Source: Nitrosomonas oligotropha
Lineage (GTDB): Bacteria > Pseudomonadota > Gammaproteobacteria > Burkholderiales > Nitrosomonadaceae
DNA length: 64,000 nucleotides
Reading direction: 5' to 3'
Assembly: GCF_900106555.1 (NCBI RefSeq)
Contig: NZ_FNOE01000005.1
Location: 1-64,000 of the forward strand
Part shown: piece by piece, positions 56,465 to 64,000 of the stretch
Layout: the number at the start of each line of letters is the position of its first letter
How positions within the stretch are numbered: the first letter of the stretch is position 1
Notes under the pieces: model-generated
The model's input: only the letters and a program-made list of their open reading frames with translations
What the model was told of the DNA's origin: nothing
Databases searched by the model: none
Translations under genes and position numbers: made by a program

Positions 56465-57679
56465 ATGACACAAAGTGAAGAGCAAAGAAGAAAAGATGAC
56501 GACATAAAATTCAGCAAAACCGAGCTACTGAGCGAATTGCAGACTTCTCACTTTGAACTGGAAATGCAGTACCGGGAGCTTAAAGAAACACAGCAGCAAC
56601 TAAGTGAATCTCACAGCCGCTTTGAAGATCTTTACGAATATGCACCGGTCGGCTATCTAACCTTAGACAAAACCGGGCATATTTTATCGCTCAATCTCAG
56701 AGGTGCAAAATTACTCAACAATGACCGGGAATCGTTGATTGGCAAATCTTTCATGGAATGTTTCTTTGATATCAACAAACAGGTCTTTACCGATTATTTG
56801 CAGAAAGTTTTCATTACCACAGGAAAAACCACAGTTGATCTAAAAATCAAGAACGCGGATGAGCATATCAACTATATCCGGTTGCAAAGCACAGTCATGT
56901 GCGATAGCAGCACTTGCCTCATGATCATGTCCGATATCAGTCAGCTTAAGAAAACCATCAATCTTAACCGCAACTTATTAAATGAAAATAGGCGGTTGAT
57001 GAAAGAACTATTTCAAGTACAAGAAAAAGAACGGCGTTCACTCGCGCGTGAATTGCACGATGAGTTAGGACAATGGCTTACGGTGATACGCATCGAGAAT
57101 GAAGTCATTCTGAATAATACTCCAGCCGATTCGATGAGCGCTGCCAGTGCGCGCGCTATCGGTGACTGTACTCAGAAAATGAACGAAGTAATTCATGAAA
57201 TGCTGCATAAATTGCGGCCCATGTTACTGGATACGCTGGGATTGATCGATGCCTTATTGGAACTGAAACGGCAATGGAGCACACACCACCCGCAGATCAT
57301 TCTTGAATTCAAAGTAAACGGTGAACTGGATAAATTGCATGAATCGATCAATATCGCCATCTTTCGTATCATTCAAGAAGGTTTGAACAATATCTACAAC
57401 CACTCCGAGGCCACCTGGGCACAAATAAGCCTCAGCCGTGAGAGCGATTTAGAATGCATGGAGGATTGTTTGCTGCTCACCATCGAGGACAACGGCAAGG
57501 GGTATAATATCAATCAACAATTTCGCGGATTAGGATTACTCGGTATGCGTGAGCGCGTCATTGCCATGGGTGGCACATTGTCGGTGCGCAGCGCATGCAA
57601 TGAAGGCACTGAAATCAATATTAAACTGCCCATTGAACACTCAGATTATGACGAAACCAATCTCTATCCTGTTGATTGA
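56465..57679 (+). CDS. PAS-domain sensor kinase, NarX/DegS (HisKA_3) type
   Basis: The 404-residue cytosolic kinase has an N-terminal coiled coil (about 10-60), a PAS domain (DLYEYAPVGYLTLDKTGHIL, about 61-165), the HisKA_3 box EKERRSLARELHDELGQWL (phospho-His in ELHDE), and a HATPase core ending GLGLLGMRERVIAMGGTLSV. There are no membrane segments, so the signal is cytosolic; the PAS domain could bind a ligand. The LuxR-type regulator gene overlaps its 3' end by 32 bp. Confidence 0.9.
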   Translation: MTQSEEQRRKDDDIKFSKTELLSELQTSHFELEMQYRELKETQQQLSESHSRFEDLYEYAPVGYLTLDKTGHILSLNLRGAKLLNNDRESLIGKSFMECFFDINKQVFTDYLQKVFITTGKTTVDLKIKNADEHINYIRLQSTVMCDSSTCLMIMSDISQLKKTINLNRNLLNENRRLMKELFQVQEKERRSLARELHDELGQWLTVIRIENEVILNNTPADSMSAASARAIGDCTQKMNEVIHEMLHKLRPMLLDTLGLIDALLELKRQWSTHHPQIILEFKVNGELDKLHESINIAIFRIIQEGLNNIYNHSEATWAQISLSRESDLECMEDCLLLTIEDNGKGYNINQQFRGLGLLGMRERVIAMGGTLSVRSACNEGTEINIKLPIEHSDYDETNLYPVD

Positions 57680-58295
57680 TGATCATCCCGTAGTACGTAC
57701 CGGCTATCGCCGATTGCTGGAGAGCACACCCGATATATGTGTCGTCGGGGAAGCCGACGACGGTGAGTCCGGCTACCAATACTACCTGGAATATCAACCG
57801 GATGTGACGATTCTGGACTTGAACATGCCAGGCATTGGCGGACTGGAAACCATCCGGCGCATCAAAGCCAGAGATCCCGCAGCACACGTCCTGGTGTTCA
57901 GCATGTTGAATAATGTCACGATGGCGCAACGGTCATTAAAAGCCGGAGCCACCGGATTTCTCAGCAAACAAAGCGGAATTGGAGAAATGATTCAGGCGGT
58001 GCGGCAAGTCAATGCGGGAAAAATTTATATCGAATCGGAGTTAGCCGCAACGCTGGCACTCAACGCAACACGCAAGGATACCTGCGAAAACCCCCTGGAT
58101 ATGCTCACCAAACGGGAATTTCAAATATTCAAACTGATCGCGGAAGGAAATTCCAGCACGCAAATTGCGGAAAAACTCGCCATCAGCCCAAAAACCGTCG
58201 GCGTTCATCATGTCAACCTGATGCGAAAATTGCAATTACAAAACACCACACAACTCATTCGCCTAGCGATTAACAATAACGTCATTCAAACATAA
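57648..58295 (+). CDS. NarL/LuxR-family response regulator
   Basis: The 215-residue regulator (start MTKPISILLIDDHPVVRTGY at 57648, overlapping the kinase gene) has a receiver domain with IDDHPVV, phospho-Asp in VTILDLNMPGIGG, and Lys in FLSKQSG, then a LuxR-type helix-turn-helix (LTKREFQIFKLIAEGNSSTQ ... ISPKTVGVHHVNLMRKLQL). It is the output partner of the PAS kinase. Confidence 0.93.
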   Translation: MTKPISILLIDDHPVVRTGYRRLLESTPDICVVGEADDGESGYQYYLEYQPDVTILDLNMPGIGGLETIRRIKARDPAAHVLVFSMLNNVTMAQRSLKAGATGFLSKQSGIGEMIQAVRQVNAGKIYIESELAATLALNATRKDTCENPLDMLTKREFQIFKLIAEGNSSTQIAEKLAISPKTVGVHHVNLMRKLQLQNTTQLIRLAINNNVIQT

Positions 58296-58326
58296 AGACA
58301 GCGTAACTTAATTGACGTGCTTTGGA

Positions 58327-58345
58327 AATAAGCATAATGCTTATT
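58327..58345. repeat. Palindrome downstream of the NarXL-like pair
   Basis: AATAAGCA-taa-TGCTTATT is a perfect 8-bp inverted repeat between the response regulator and fbaB, followed by TTTC. It could be a weak terminator or an operator for fbaB. Confidence 0.4.
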
Positions 58346-58414
58346 TTCTCAACCCGGCGCATCGATTAAGATGACTACTCTAAACAAGCCATAGTCCCTT
58401 AATCAGGAGCAAAA

Positions 58415-59464
58415 ATGACACATATTTCCGCCGTTCTGGGTAGTGAAAGCGAACTGCTGCTCAATCATGTCTGCCATACCATACCGAAGCAAAGCCTGCA
58501 GCTGCCCGGTGCGGATTTTGTCGATCGCGTCATGGCACTGAGCAACCGTAAACCCTGCGTACTACGCAATCTGCAAGCGCTTTATAATCAAGGGCGTTTA
58601 ACGGGTACCGGTTATTTGTCATTACTCCCCGTAGACCAGGGTGTTGAACACTCAGCCGGCGCTTCATTTGCCCCCAATCCCATGTTTTTTGATCCCAAGA
58701 GCATTGTCGATTTGGCGATTGAAGGCGGATGCAATGGTGTCGCATCCACACTGGGCGTCCTGGGTATTGTAGCGCGGCGCTATGCGCACAAAATTCCGAT
58801 GATTCTTAAAATCAATCACAATGAATTGCTGACTTATCCCACTAAATACGATCAAACACTTTTTGCCAGCATCAATCAGGCATTTGATATGGGCGCGTGC
58901 GCCGTGGGCGCTACTGTTTTTTTTGGTTCGGACGAATCCCGCCGTCAAATCCAGGAAGTCTCTGCCGCGTTTGAACATGCGCATAACCTGGGCATGGTCA
59001 CCATTTTGTGGGCTTATACCCGTAACGCTGCGTTCAAAACCGCTGAAAAGGATTATCACGTCAGCGCTGATCTGACCGGTCAAGCCAATCATCTGGCGGT
59101 AACCATCGGCGCCGACATCGTTAAACAAAAAATGGCGACCAATAATGGCGGATACAATGTGATTAAATTCGGCAAAACACACCCTAAGGTATACAGTGAG
59201 CTGACAACGGAACACCCGATCGACCTGGTGCGGTATCAAGTTGCCAATTGCTACATGGGACGGATCGGTATGATCAATTCGGGTGGTGAATCCGGCAGTG
59301 ATGATTTGCATCAGGCGATCCGTACTGCGGTCATCAACAAACGGGCGGGCGGGATGGGGTTAATCTCCGGGCGCAAGGCATTTCAGAAACCTTTTGCCGA
59401 AGGCGTCAAATTGCTGCACGCCATTCAGGATGTGTATTTATCCAACGAAGTCAATATTGCTTAG
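58415..59464 (+). CDS. fbaB: Class I fructose-bisphosphate aldolase, FbaB/DhnA type
   Basis: The enzyme splits or forms fructose 1,6-bisphosphate through a Schiff base and serves gluconeogenesis and the Calvin cycle. The 349-residue protein shows [49 protein letters not shown], and the Schiff-base Lys region [15 protein letters not shown], then [15 protein letters not shown] and [16 protein letters not shown] for phosphate binding. The ribosome binding site CAGGAG is strong. This archaeal-type aldolase is longer than the minimal form. Confidence 0.93.
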   Translation: MTHISAVLGSESELLLNHVCHTIPKQSLQLPGADFVDRVMALSNRKPCVLRNLQALYNQGRLTGTGYLSLLPVDQGVEHSAGASFAPNPMFFDPKSIVDLAIEGGCNGVASTLGVLGIVARRYAHKIPMILKINHNELLTYPTKYDQTLFASINQAFDMGACAVGATVFFGSDESRRQIQEVSAAFEHAHNLGMVTILWAYTRNAAFKTAEKDYHVSADLTGQANHLAVTIGADIVKQKMATNNGGYNVIKFGKTHPKVYSELTTEHPIDLVRYQVANCYMGRIGMINSGGESGSDDLHQAIRTAVINKRAGGMGLISGRKAFQKPFAEGVKLLHAIQDVYLSNEVNIA

Positions 59465-59489
59465 GCAGTCCCGGTTAAGCAATAGTAAA

Positions 59490-59515
59490 CGGCCGTGCCA
59501 TACAGCGCACGGCCG
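59490..59515. terminator. Hairpin between convergent fbaB and Sel1 genes
   Basis: CGGCCGTGC and GCACGGCCG form a GC-rich stem. T-tracts are short on both sides (GTTTAC on the minus strand), so it may be a weak intrinsic terminator for the minus-strand gene or a shared transcript end. Confidence 0.55.
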
Positions 59516-59528
59516 GAAAGCAGAGCTA

Positions 59529-60203
59529 TTATTTTCCGGATGCTTTAATCGCATCGAGATTAGCTTGCGCATCTTCATTTCCTTGCGCGGCCGCCTTTTT
59601 AAACCATTCGACCGCTTTTTTCTCATCCCTGTCTACGCCTTCTCCGGTGAAATACATTGCCCCCAGGTTATTCTGCGCATCGACATGACCTTGTTCGGCC
59701 GCACTCTTGAACAGTTCCGCCGCCTGCGTCAGGTCTTGCGGCACACCTTCACCATTTGCGTACATCAGTCCTAAATTAAACTGCGCATCGGCATAGCCTT
59801 GTTCGGCAGCACGGAAGAACCAGCCGGCAGCCAATTCCGGATCAGTATTCAACACTTGACCGGATAAGGTCTTGGATACGGCTTCCCCGGTGTAGTACAT
59901 GACACCCAAGCTATTTTGCGCAGCCGGGTCGCCTGCTCTGGCATCGGCCATTAACGCTTTAAATTTCTCTTCGGCGGCTTTAACGTCACCGACACCGCCG
60001 GGCATAATCTGATCTCTTAACTCAGCTTTCTCTTCCTCTGTCAGTCCTTCGCTCATGATGGACGGAATCTCACCCAGTTTGGTGATCTCATTCAGCGGCG
60101 CGGATATTGAGTCCGCTTCTGATTTATCACTTTTCGATTCACCCCCGCAACCGGTAAGCAATGCAACAGTCGCAGCAAGAAATAAAGCAGCCAAAACATT
60201 CAT
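59529..60203 (-). CDS. Sel1-repeat (TPR-like) lipoprotein
   Basis: The 224-residue product starts with a lipoprotein signal (LTGCGGES, Cys at about 19) and ends in three or more Sel1-like repeats of about 36 residues, each with NLGxMYxxGEGV pattern: NSLGVMYYTGEAV, FNLGLMYANGEGV and NNLGAMYFTGEGV. Such repeats form helical scaffolds for protein contacts. The region before them (about 20-90) is acidic. An AGGAAAT ribosome binding site precedes the ATG. The next gene upstream is an ankyrin-repeat protein on the same strand. Confidence 0.85.
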   Translation of the reverse strand: MNVLAALFLAATVALLTGCGGESKSDKSEADSISAPLNEITKLGEIPSIMSEGLTEEEKAELRDQIMPGGVGDVKAAEEKFKALMADARAGDPAAQNSLGVMYYTGEAVSKTLSGQVLNTDPELAAGWFFRAAEQGYADAQFNLGLMYANGEGVPQDLTQAAELFKSAAEQGHVDAQNNLGAMYFTGEGVDRDEKKAVEWFKKAAAQGNEDAQANLDAIKASGK

Positions 60204-60286
60204 CTAGAATTTCCTCTATTCATTGGGTTATAACGATAACAGCGTGTTTTCAAATCCGGGCGGGCATCAAGATAGCATAGTAGTTA

Positions 60287-61036
60287 CTACTTGGCCCCCG
60301 CCTTTACCAATAATTCAATCACTTCCTTATGATGATAAAGTTTGGCCAAAGTCAGTGCGGTCGCGCCATTGCTGGCTTTCAGATTAGGATTGGCGTTTGC
60401 CGCCAGCAATGTATGAACCGCGCCTAAATGGCCAAGCTGTACCGCCAGCATCAGTGCTGTCGCGCCGTTTTCCAATTGATAATTAACGTCGGCGCCGGCA
60501 TTGATCAATGTTTGAATGACTTGCCGATGACCTTGCTGCGCAGCCAGCGTCAGTGCTGTCATACTATCGGCGCGTTTTGCACTTACTTCGGCTTTTGCCG
60601 CCAGCAACAGATCGATGGCTTTTCTGCGGTCTTTCTCGGCCGCCATCATTAATGCGGTACCATCTTCCGCAGCAGGCGCATTGACATCGGCGCCTGCAGC
60701 CAGCAGAATTTCCACCGCCTGATCACGGCCATCGCGAGCTGACCGCATCAACGGGGTATAGTCATCATCCGCTCTTAAATTAACATCCACACCCGCTTGT
60801 ATAAATCGTTCAATTACAGTCGCATGACCTTTTTTAACCGCCGCTAGGAAAGCGGCGTTGAGTTCGTCTTGCTCAATGCGCTGCGAATCCAATATCTTTT
60901 TTACCAGTGGAAAGTTGCCCTTGTCCGCGGCATTGATCAATTCGCTATCCACATTCACTGACCAGACTTCAGTGGAAATAATAGCAAGTAAACATATTAT
61001 CCATCCTGCCAATTTATTTTCAAAAAATCTCATCAT
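60287..61036 (-). CDS. Periplasmic ankyrin-repeat protein
   Basis: The 249-residue product has a signal peptide (hydrophobic about 11-24) and about six ankyrin repeats of 33 residues with the GADVN pattern (AGVDVNLRADDDYTPLMRSA, AGADVNAPAAEDGTALMMAA, AGADVNYQLENGATALMLAV, ending KAGAK). Ankyrin repeats mediate protein binding; in bacteria many are periplasmic and linked to oxidative stress or unknown roles. Two ATG codons stand at the start. It precedes the Sel1 lipoprotein gene by 83 bp. Confidence 0.88.
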   Translation of the reverse strand: MMRFFENKLAGWIICLLAIISTEVWSVNVDSELINAADKGNFPLVKKILDSQRIEQDELNAAFLAAVKKGHATVIERFIQAGVDVNLRADDDYTPLMRSARDGRDQAVEILLAAGADVNAPAAEDGTALMMAAEKDRRKAIDLLLAAKAEVSAKRADSMTALTLAAQQGHRQVIQTLINAGADVNYQLENGATALMLAVQLGHLGAVHTLLAANANPNLKASNGATALTLAKLYHHKEVIELLVKAGAK

Positions 61037-61367
61037 GCAAAATTCCTTCCTATCCTCTTATTCACACAGAAAATTCTCAAATTATCACCGCAGTATCGCT
61101 TTCATGAAACCGGCTGCATCCATTTCAAATCAATAACCGCTGCAATTATACAGTTTAAGCCGCTTTCTTGCCTGCGCATCATGGCAGACTCACCCAATCG
61201 CACATTCCACGACTCGTGGCAATATGCTATTCTCCTGCCGTATTCAACACGCAGCAATCATGACTCCAACCGGAATGCATGGGCTGCCGCCGGCAGTTCC
61301 CGGATAAAATATGGCATCCGGTCTATAAACTACACATGAATATTCTGCAAAAATTTCAAGAAACACT
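61037..61367. other. Divergent intergenic region between ankyrin gene and ubiH
   Basis: No gene, tRNA or long repeat is seen in these 331 bp. A short palindrome CTGCCGCCGGCAG lies near 61292. The promoters of both flanking genes must be here, but I cannot point to a convincing pair of hexamers. Confidence 0.4.
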
Positions 61368-62540
61368 ATGATCACCGATCATTACGACATCGTTATCATT
61401 GGCGGCGGACCGGTGGGCATGGCTTTGGCGCTTGCGCTGCAGGATACCGGTATTTCAAGTCTACTGCTGGAAGCACGCGGCGTACCGGAAAAAGATGAAG
61501 ATCCCCGCCCGCTGGCATTATCGCACGGCAGCCACTTAATCCTGCATCGTTTGGGTGTATGGAACAAGCTGGCAAAAAAAACACCGATCACGACAATTCA
61601 TATTTCCAATCGCGGCAGCTTCGGCCAGACTGTTTTAACGCCAGAGGATGCCGGTGTCCCTGCACTAGGATTCGTGGTCAACTACCACGATCTTTTTTGC
61701 TCGATGCATCAACGCTTGACTACTAGCAGCGCCGGTTACATTGCCGGTGCGATAGTCACCCGGTTAGAGACCACAGAAAACTTAGGCACGGTGCATTTTA
61801 ATTACCAGGGAAAAGAGCAGACAGTAACCGCTCAGTTGCTCGTCCTGGCCGATGGCGGCAAACTGGCCCAGCAATTACCTGATATCACCTACCAAACGCA
61901 CGATTACCATCAATACGCCGTTGTCGCCAATATTAAAGCGCAAAAAAAACAAACAGGTATTGCATATGAACGCTTTACTGCCGATGGCCCCGTCGCATTG
62001 CTACCCAATGATGAAGATTTCGCATTGGTTTGGACGGTAAGCCCTGAAGCAGTTCAAGAGATCACCTCGTTAGGCGATAGTGATTTTCTGCTTCGCTTGC
62101 ACCGGCATTTTGGCGATCGGCTTGGAAAATTCACGCACGCCGGAAAAAGATCGGCATTCCCGCTCACACTGAAACACGCAATTTCCACTACCTCGCAACG
62201 CACGGCATTGATCGGCAATGCTGCGCAGACATTACATCCCGTCGCAGGACAAGGATTTAATCTAGGACTTAGAGACGCATACGAGTTAGCATGCGAGGCC
62301 ATCAATACCCAAAGCGCATCGCGGGAAATCGGCACAACAGCGATGCTGTCCGGCTACCAGCAAAAAAGACAAATGGACAGCAGCGGCGGCAGAATTTTTA
62401 CCGACTCACTCATTAAGCTTTTTTCCAATGACAGTACAATACTCAAACATGTGTGTGGAATCGGTTTAAGCACGCTGGATTGCATGCCGCCACTGAAACG
62501 ATTTGTCGCCCGCCGCATGATATTCGGCGCGCGCGGATAA
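61368..62540 (+). CDS. ubiH: UbiH/UbiF/VisC-family FAD monooxygenase (ubiquinone synthesis)
   Basis: The family hydroxylates the ubiquinone ring. The 390-residue protein has the FAD-binding start DIVIIGGGPVGMALALALQD, DPRPLALSHGSHLILHRLGV (family motif), the second conserved motif with LLVLADGGKLAQQLPD, and the FAD-binding GNAAQTLHPVAGQGFNLGLRD. These fit the UbiH/COQ6 group. Which ring carbon it hydroxylates cannot be decided from the sequence, so the symbol is tentative. It stands upstream of dusB with a 170-bp gap. Confidence 0.85.
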   Translation: MITDHYDIVIIGGGPVGMALALALQDTGISSLLLEARGVPEKDEDPRPLALSHGSHLILHRLGVWNKLAKKTPITTIHISNRGSFGQTVLTPEDAGVPALGFVVNYHDLFCSMHQRLTTSSAGYIAGAIVTRLETTENLGTVHFNYQGKEQTVTAQLLVLADGGKLAQQLPDITYQTHDYHQYAVVANIKAQKKQTGIAYERFTADGPVALLPNDEDFALVWTVSPEAVQEITSLGDSDFLLRLHRHFGDRLGKFTHAGKRSAFPLTLKHAISTTSQRTALIGNAAQTLHPVAGQGFNLGLRDAYELACEAINTQSASREIGTTAMLSGYQQKRQMDSSGGRIFTDSLIKLFSNDSTILKHVCGIGLSTLDCMPPLKRFVARRMIFGARG

Positions 62541-62709
62541 TTTCATTTCTCTATCCACTATCTGCCTGACAAAACAAAAGCTATAATTCGCCATTGTGCG
62601 CTGCAGGAATTATGCGAATATTCCCATCAGCGATTTAGACGTCAGTCATTCGGATTAAAGCTTCCCAGTAATCAAATCACTGCTTATTTAACCCACACAC
62701 ACCGCTTAC

Positions 62710-63714
62710 ATGCAAATTGGCACACACATTCTGAAAAACAAACTCATTGTCGCGCCAATGGCGGGAGTTACCGACCGCCCCTTCAGGCAATTGTGCAAAA
62801 CGATGGGGGCAGGCATGGCGGTGTCAGAAATGGTATCCAGTAACTCATTGTTGTGGGGCTCCAAGAAAACGCAACGGCGCGCCGACCATGAAGGCGAGGT
62901 TTCGCCGATTTCCGTGCAAATTGCAGGGGCTGATCCGCAAATGCTAGCGGCGGCAGCACGTTACAATATGGATAATGGCGCCCAGATCATCGATATTAAT
63001 ATGGGTTGCCCAGCCAAAAAAATCTGTAATGTCATGGCTGGTTCCGCGCTCTTGCAAGACGAGCAATTAGTGGGAAAAATTTTGGACGCCGTGGTTAAAG
63101 CCGTCGATATTCCGGTAACGCTCAAGATACGAACTGGCTGGGATAAGCAACACAAAAACGCCCTTTCCATTGCGCATATCGCTGAGAATTCCGGTATTCA
63201 AGCACTCGCAATCCACGGCCGCACGCGCGCGTGCGCATATACTGGCACCGCGGAATACGATACCATCGCAGCGGTTAAAGCCGCAATTAAGATTCCTGTC
63301 ATCGCCAATGGCGATATCACAACGCCGGAAAAAGCCCGCCATATTCTTGCCTACACCAATGCGGACGCGATTATGATAGGCCGCGCCGCGCAAGGCAGAC
63401 CATGGATATTCCGTGAAATCAATCACTACCTCGCCACCGGACAACATTTACAAGCACCCGAAGTATCTGAAATTCACCATGTGCTCATTAATCATTTGCA
63501 TGATTTATATGAATTTTATGGTGAGTACTCCGGTGTCCGCATCGCACGCAAGCATATCTCCTGGTATACCAAGGGACTCGTTGGATCTGCCAGCTTTCGT
63601 CAGTCAATGAATCAGTTACAAACCAGTGATCAGCAAATTTATGAAACCAATAAGTTTTTCTCTACATTAGCTGAGAAAGGTCAACGATTGAGTTATATCA
63701 AAGAGGGGGAGTAG
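62710..63714 (+). CDS. dusB: tRNA-dihydrouridine synthase DusB
   Basis: DusB reduces specific uridines in tRNA using FMN. The 334-residue protein has LIVAPMAGVTDRPFRQLCK, QIAGADPQ, NMGCPAKKICN with catalytic Cys, KIRTGWD, AIHGRTRACAYTG and VIANGDITTPE, then MIGRAAQGRPWIF. A -10-like TATAAT at 62582-62587 with a GC-rich downstream region may be part of its promoter. It is followed after 7 nt by fis, the conserved dusB-fis operon. Confidence 0.96.
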   Translation: MQIGTHILKNKLIVAPMAGVTDRPFRQLCKTMGAGMAVSEMVSSNSLLWGSKKTQRRADHEGEVSPISVQIAGADPQMLAAAARYNMDNGAQIIDINMGCPAKKICNVMAGSALLQDEQLVGKILDAVVKAVDIPVTLKIRTGWDKQHKNALSIAHIAENSGIQALAIHGRTRACAYTGTAEYDTIAAVKAAIKIPVIANGDITTPEKARHILAYTNADAIMIGRAAQGRPWIFREINHYLATGQHLQAPEVSEIHHVLINHLHDLYEFYGEYSGVRIARKHISWYTKGLVGSASFRQSMNQLQTSDQQIYETNKFFSTLAEKGQRLSYIKEGE

Positions 63715-63721
63715 TCAGTTT

Positions 63722-63964
63722 ATGAATGCAATCAAGGAAAATGAAATTGCATCTTGCATACGCAAAGCTATCAGCGGATATCTCAATGACCTGGACGGGG
63801 AAAAACCATGCCCTATTTACAATATGGTCATGCACAGCGTTGAAAAGCCTTTAATTGAAATCGCTATCCAATACACCAAAGGAAATCAGACTCAGGCCGC
63901 TGAGTTACTGGGGATAAACCGCAATACCTTACGTCAAAAAATGAAGCAATATCAAATTAAATGA
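63722..63964 (+). CDS. fis: DNA-binding protein Fis
   Basis: Fis is a nucleoid-associated dimeric DNA-bending protein that activates stable-RNA promoters and shapes the chromosome. The 80-residue product, shorter at the N-terminus than the E. coli 98-residue form as in other betaproteobacteria, has the C-terminal helix-turn-helix NQTQAAELLGINRNTLRQKM. The stop overlaps the start of purH (ATGA), so translation is coupled. Confidence 0.95.
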   Translation: MNAIKENEIASCIRKAISGYLNDLDGEKPCPIYNMVMHSVEKPLIEIAIQYTKGNQTQAAELLGINRNTLRQKMKQYQIK

Positions 63965-64000
63965 CCATTAAATACGCACTCATCAGTGTTTCGGATAAAA
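63961..64000 (+). CDS. purH: PurH start (AICAR transformylase/IMP cyclohydrolase), cut by window edge
   Basis: Only 13 codons are visible: MTIKYALISVSDK. This matches the PurH N-terminus, which begins with a strand and the ISVSDK motif of the IMP cyclohydrolase domain. The ATG overlaps the fis stop codon. PurH catalyses the last two steps of IMP synthesis. The call rests on this short motif and on the known dusB-fis-purH gene order. Confidence 0.8.
   Translation, partial: MTIKYALISVSDK

Overview
The window looks like chromosome from a betaproteobacterium, most likely Nitrosomonadaceae (a Nitrosomonas-like ammonia oxidiser). This is inferred from gene content and order (fur/bamE/dapB/apaH, dusB-fis-purH, a lactate-type malate dehydrogenase, a copper-rich periplasmic oxidase pair, an SbtA/SbtB-type bicarbonate system). 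No ammonia-oxidation gene lies inside the window, so the assignment is not proven. Most of the sequence is ordinary core genome, densely packed on both strands, with small accessory patches.

Layout. 1-8.6 kb: small membrane protein, BaiN-type flavoprotein, DUF2909 protein, miaA, a BON lipoprotein, dapD/dapC, a secreted protein with an internal duplication, a gap with a possible structured RNA, a DUF4156 lipoprotein and a DUF5995 protein. 8.9-14.6 kb: mdh, a lytic transglycosylase, fur, bamE, dapB, apaH, plsC. 14.7-18.3 kb: an SbtB-like PII protein and SbtA-like bicarbonate permease next to an OmpR-type two-component pair. 18.3-22.4 kb: hemE, dgt and a fused shikimate kinase/3-dehydroquinate synthase gene. 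22.4-26.8 kb: an RND efflux pump without outer-membrane partner. 27.1-29.8 kb: a secreted, C-terminally anchored two-domain multicopper oxidase translationally coupled to a His-rich anchored cupredoxin. 30-35 kb: galU, galE and the sulfate-activation genes cysD-cysNC.

35.4-36.5 kb: tRNA-Lys(UUU) followed by a ~980-bp insertion bounded by a 49-bp repeat of the tRNA 3' end; it carries only tiny genes and no integrase. 36.6-46.5 kb: a stand-alone allophanate-hydrolase C-terminal-like domain, a DinG-type helicase, an MscS-like protein, xth, two DUF4124 paralogues, glnA, recQ and a small lipoprotein. 46.6-50.9 kb: a PEP-CTERM protein, then an incomplete [NiFe]-hydrogenase maturation cluster: protease, internally deleted and frameshifted hupE, hypA, hypB and a short hypF. 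No hydrogenase structural genes and no hypCDE are next to it. 50.9-64 kb: an Hsp33 gene lacking two of the four zinc cysteines, a response regulator/kinase pair, comEC, a NarXL-like pair, fbaB, Sel1-repeat and ankyrin proteins, a UbiH-type hydroxylase, dusB-fis and the first codons of purH.

Most notable signals: the decayed hydrogenase accessory region, the tRNA-Lys micro-island, the multicopper oxidase/His-rich cupredoxin pair, the AroK-AroB fusion, the altered Hsp33 redox switch, and a terminator-ended structured intergenic transcript candidate near 7.1-7.3 kb. No CRISPR array, rRNA or complete transposon was seen.
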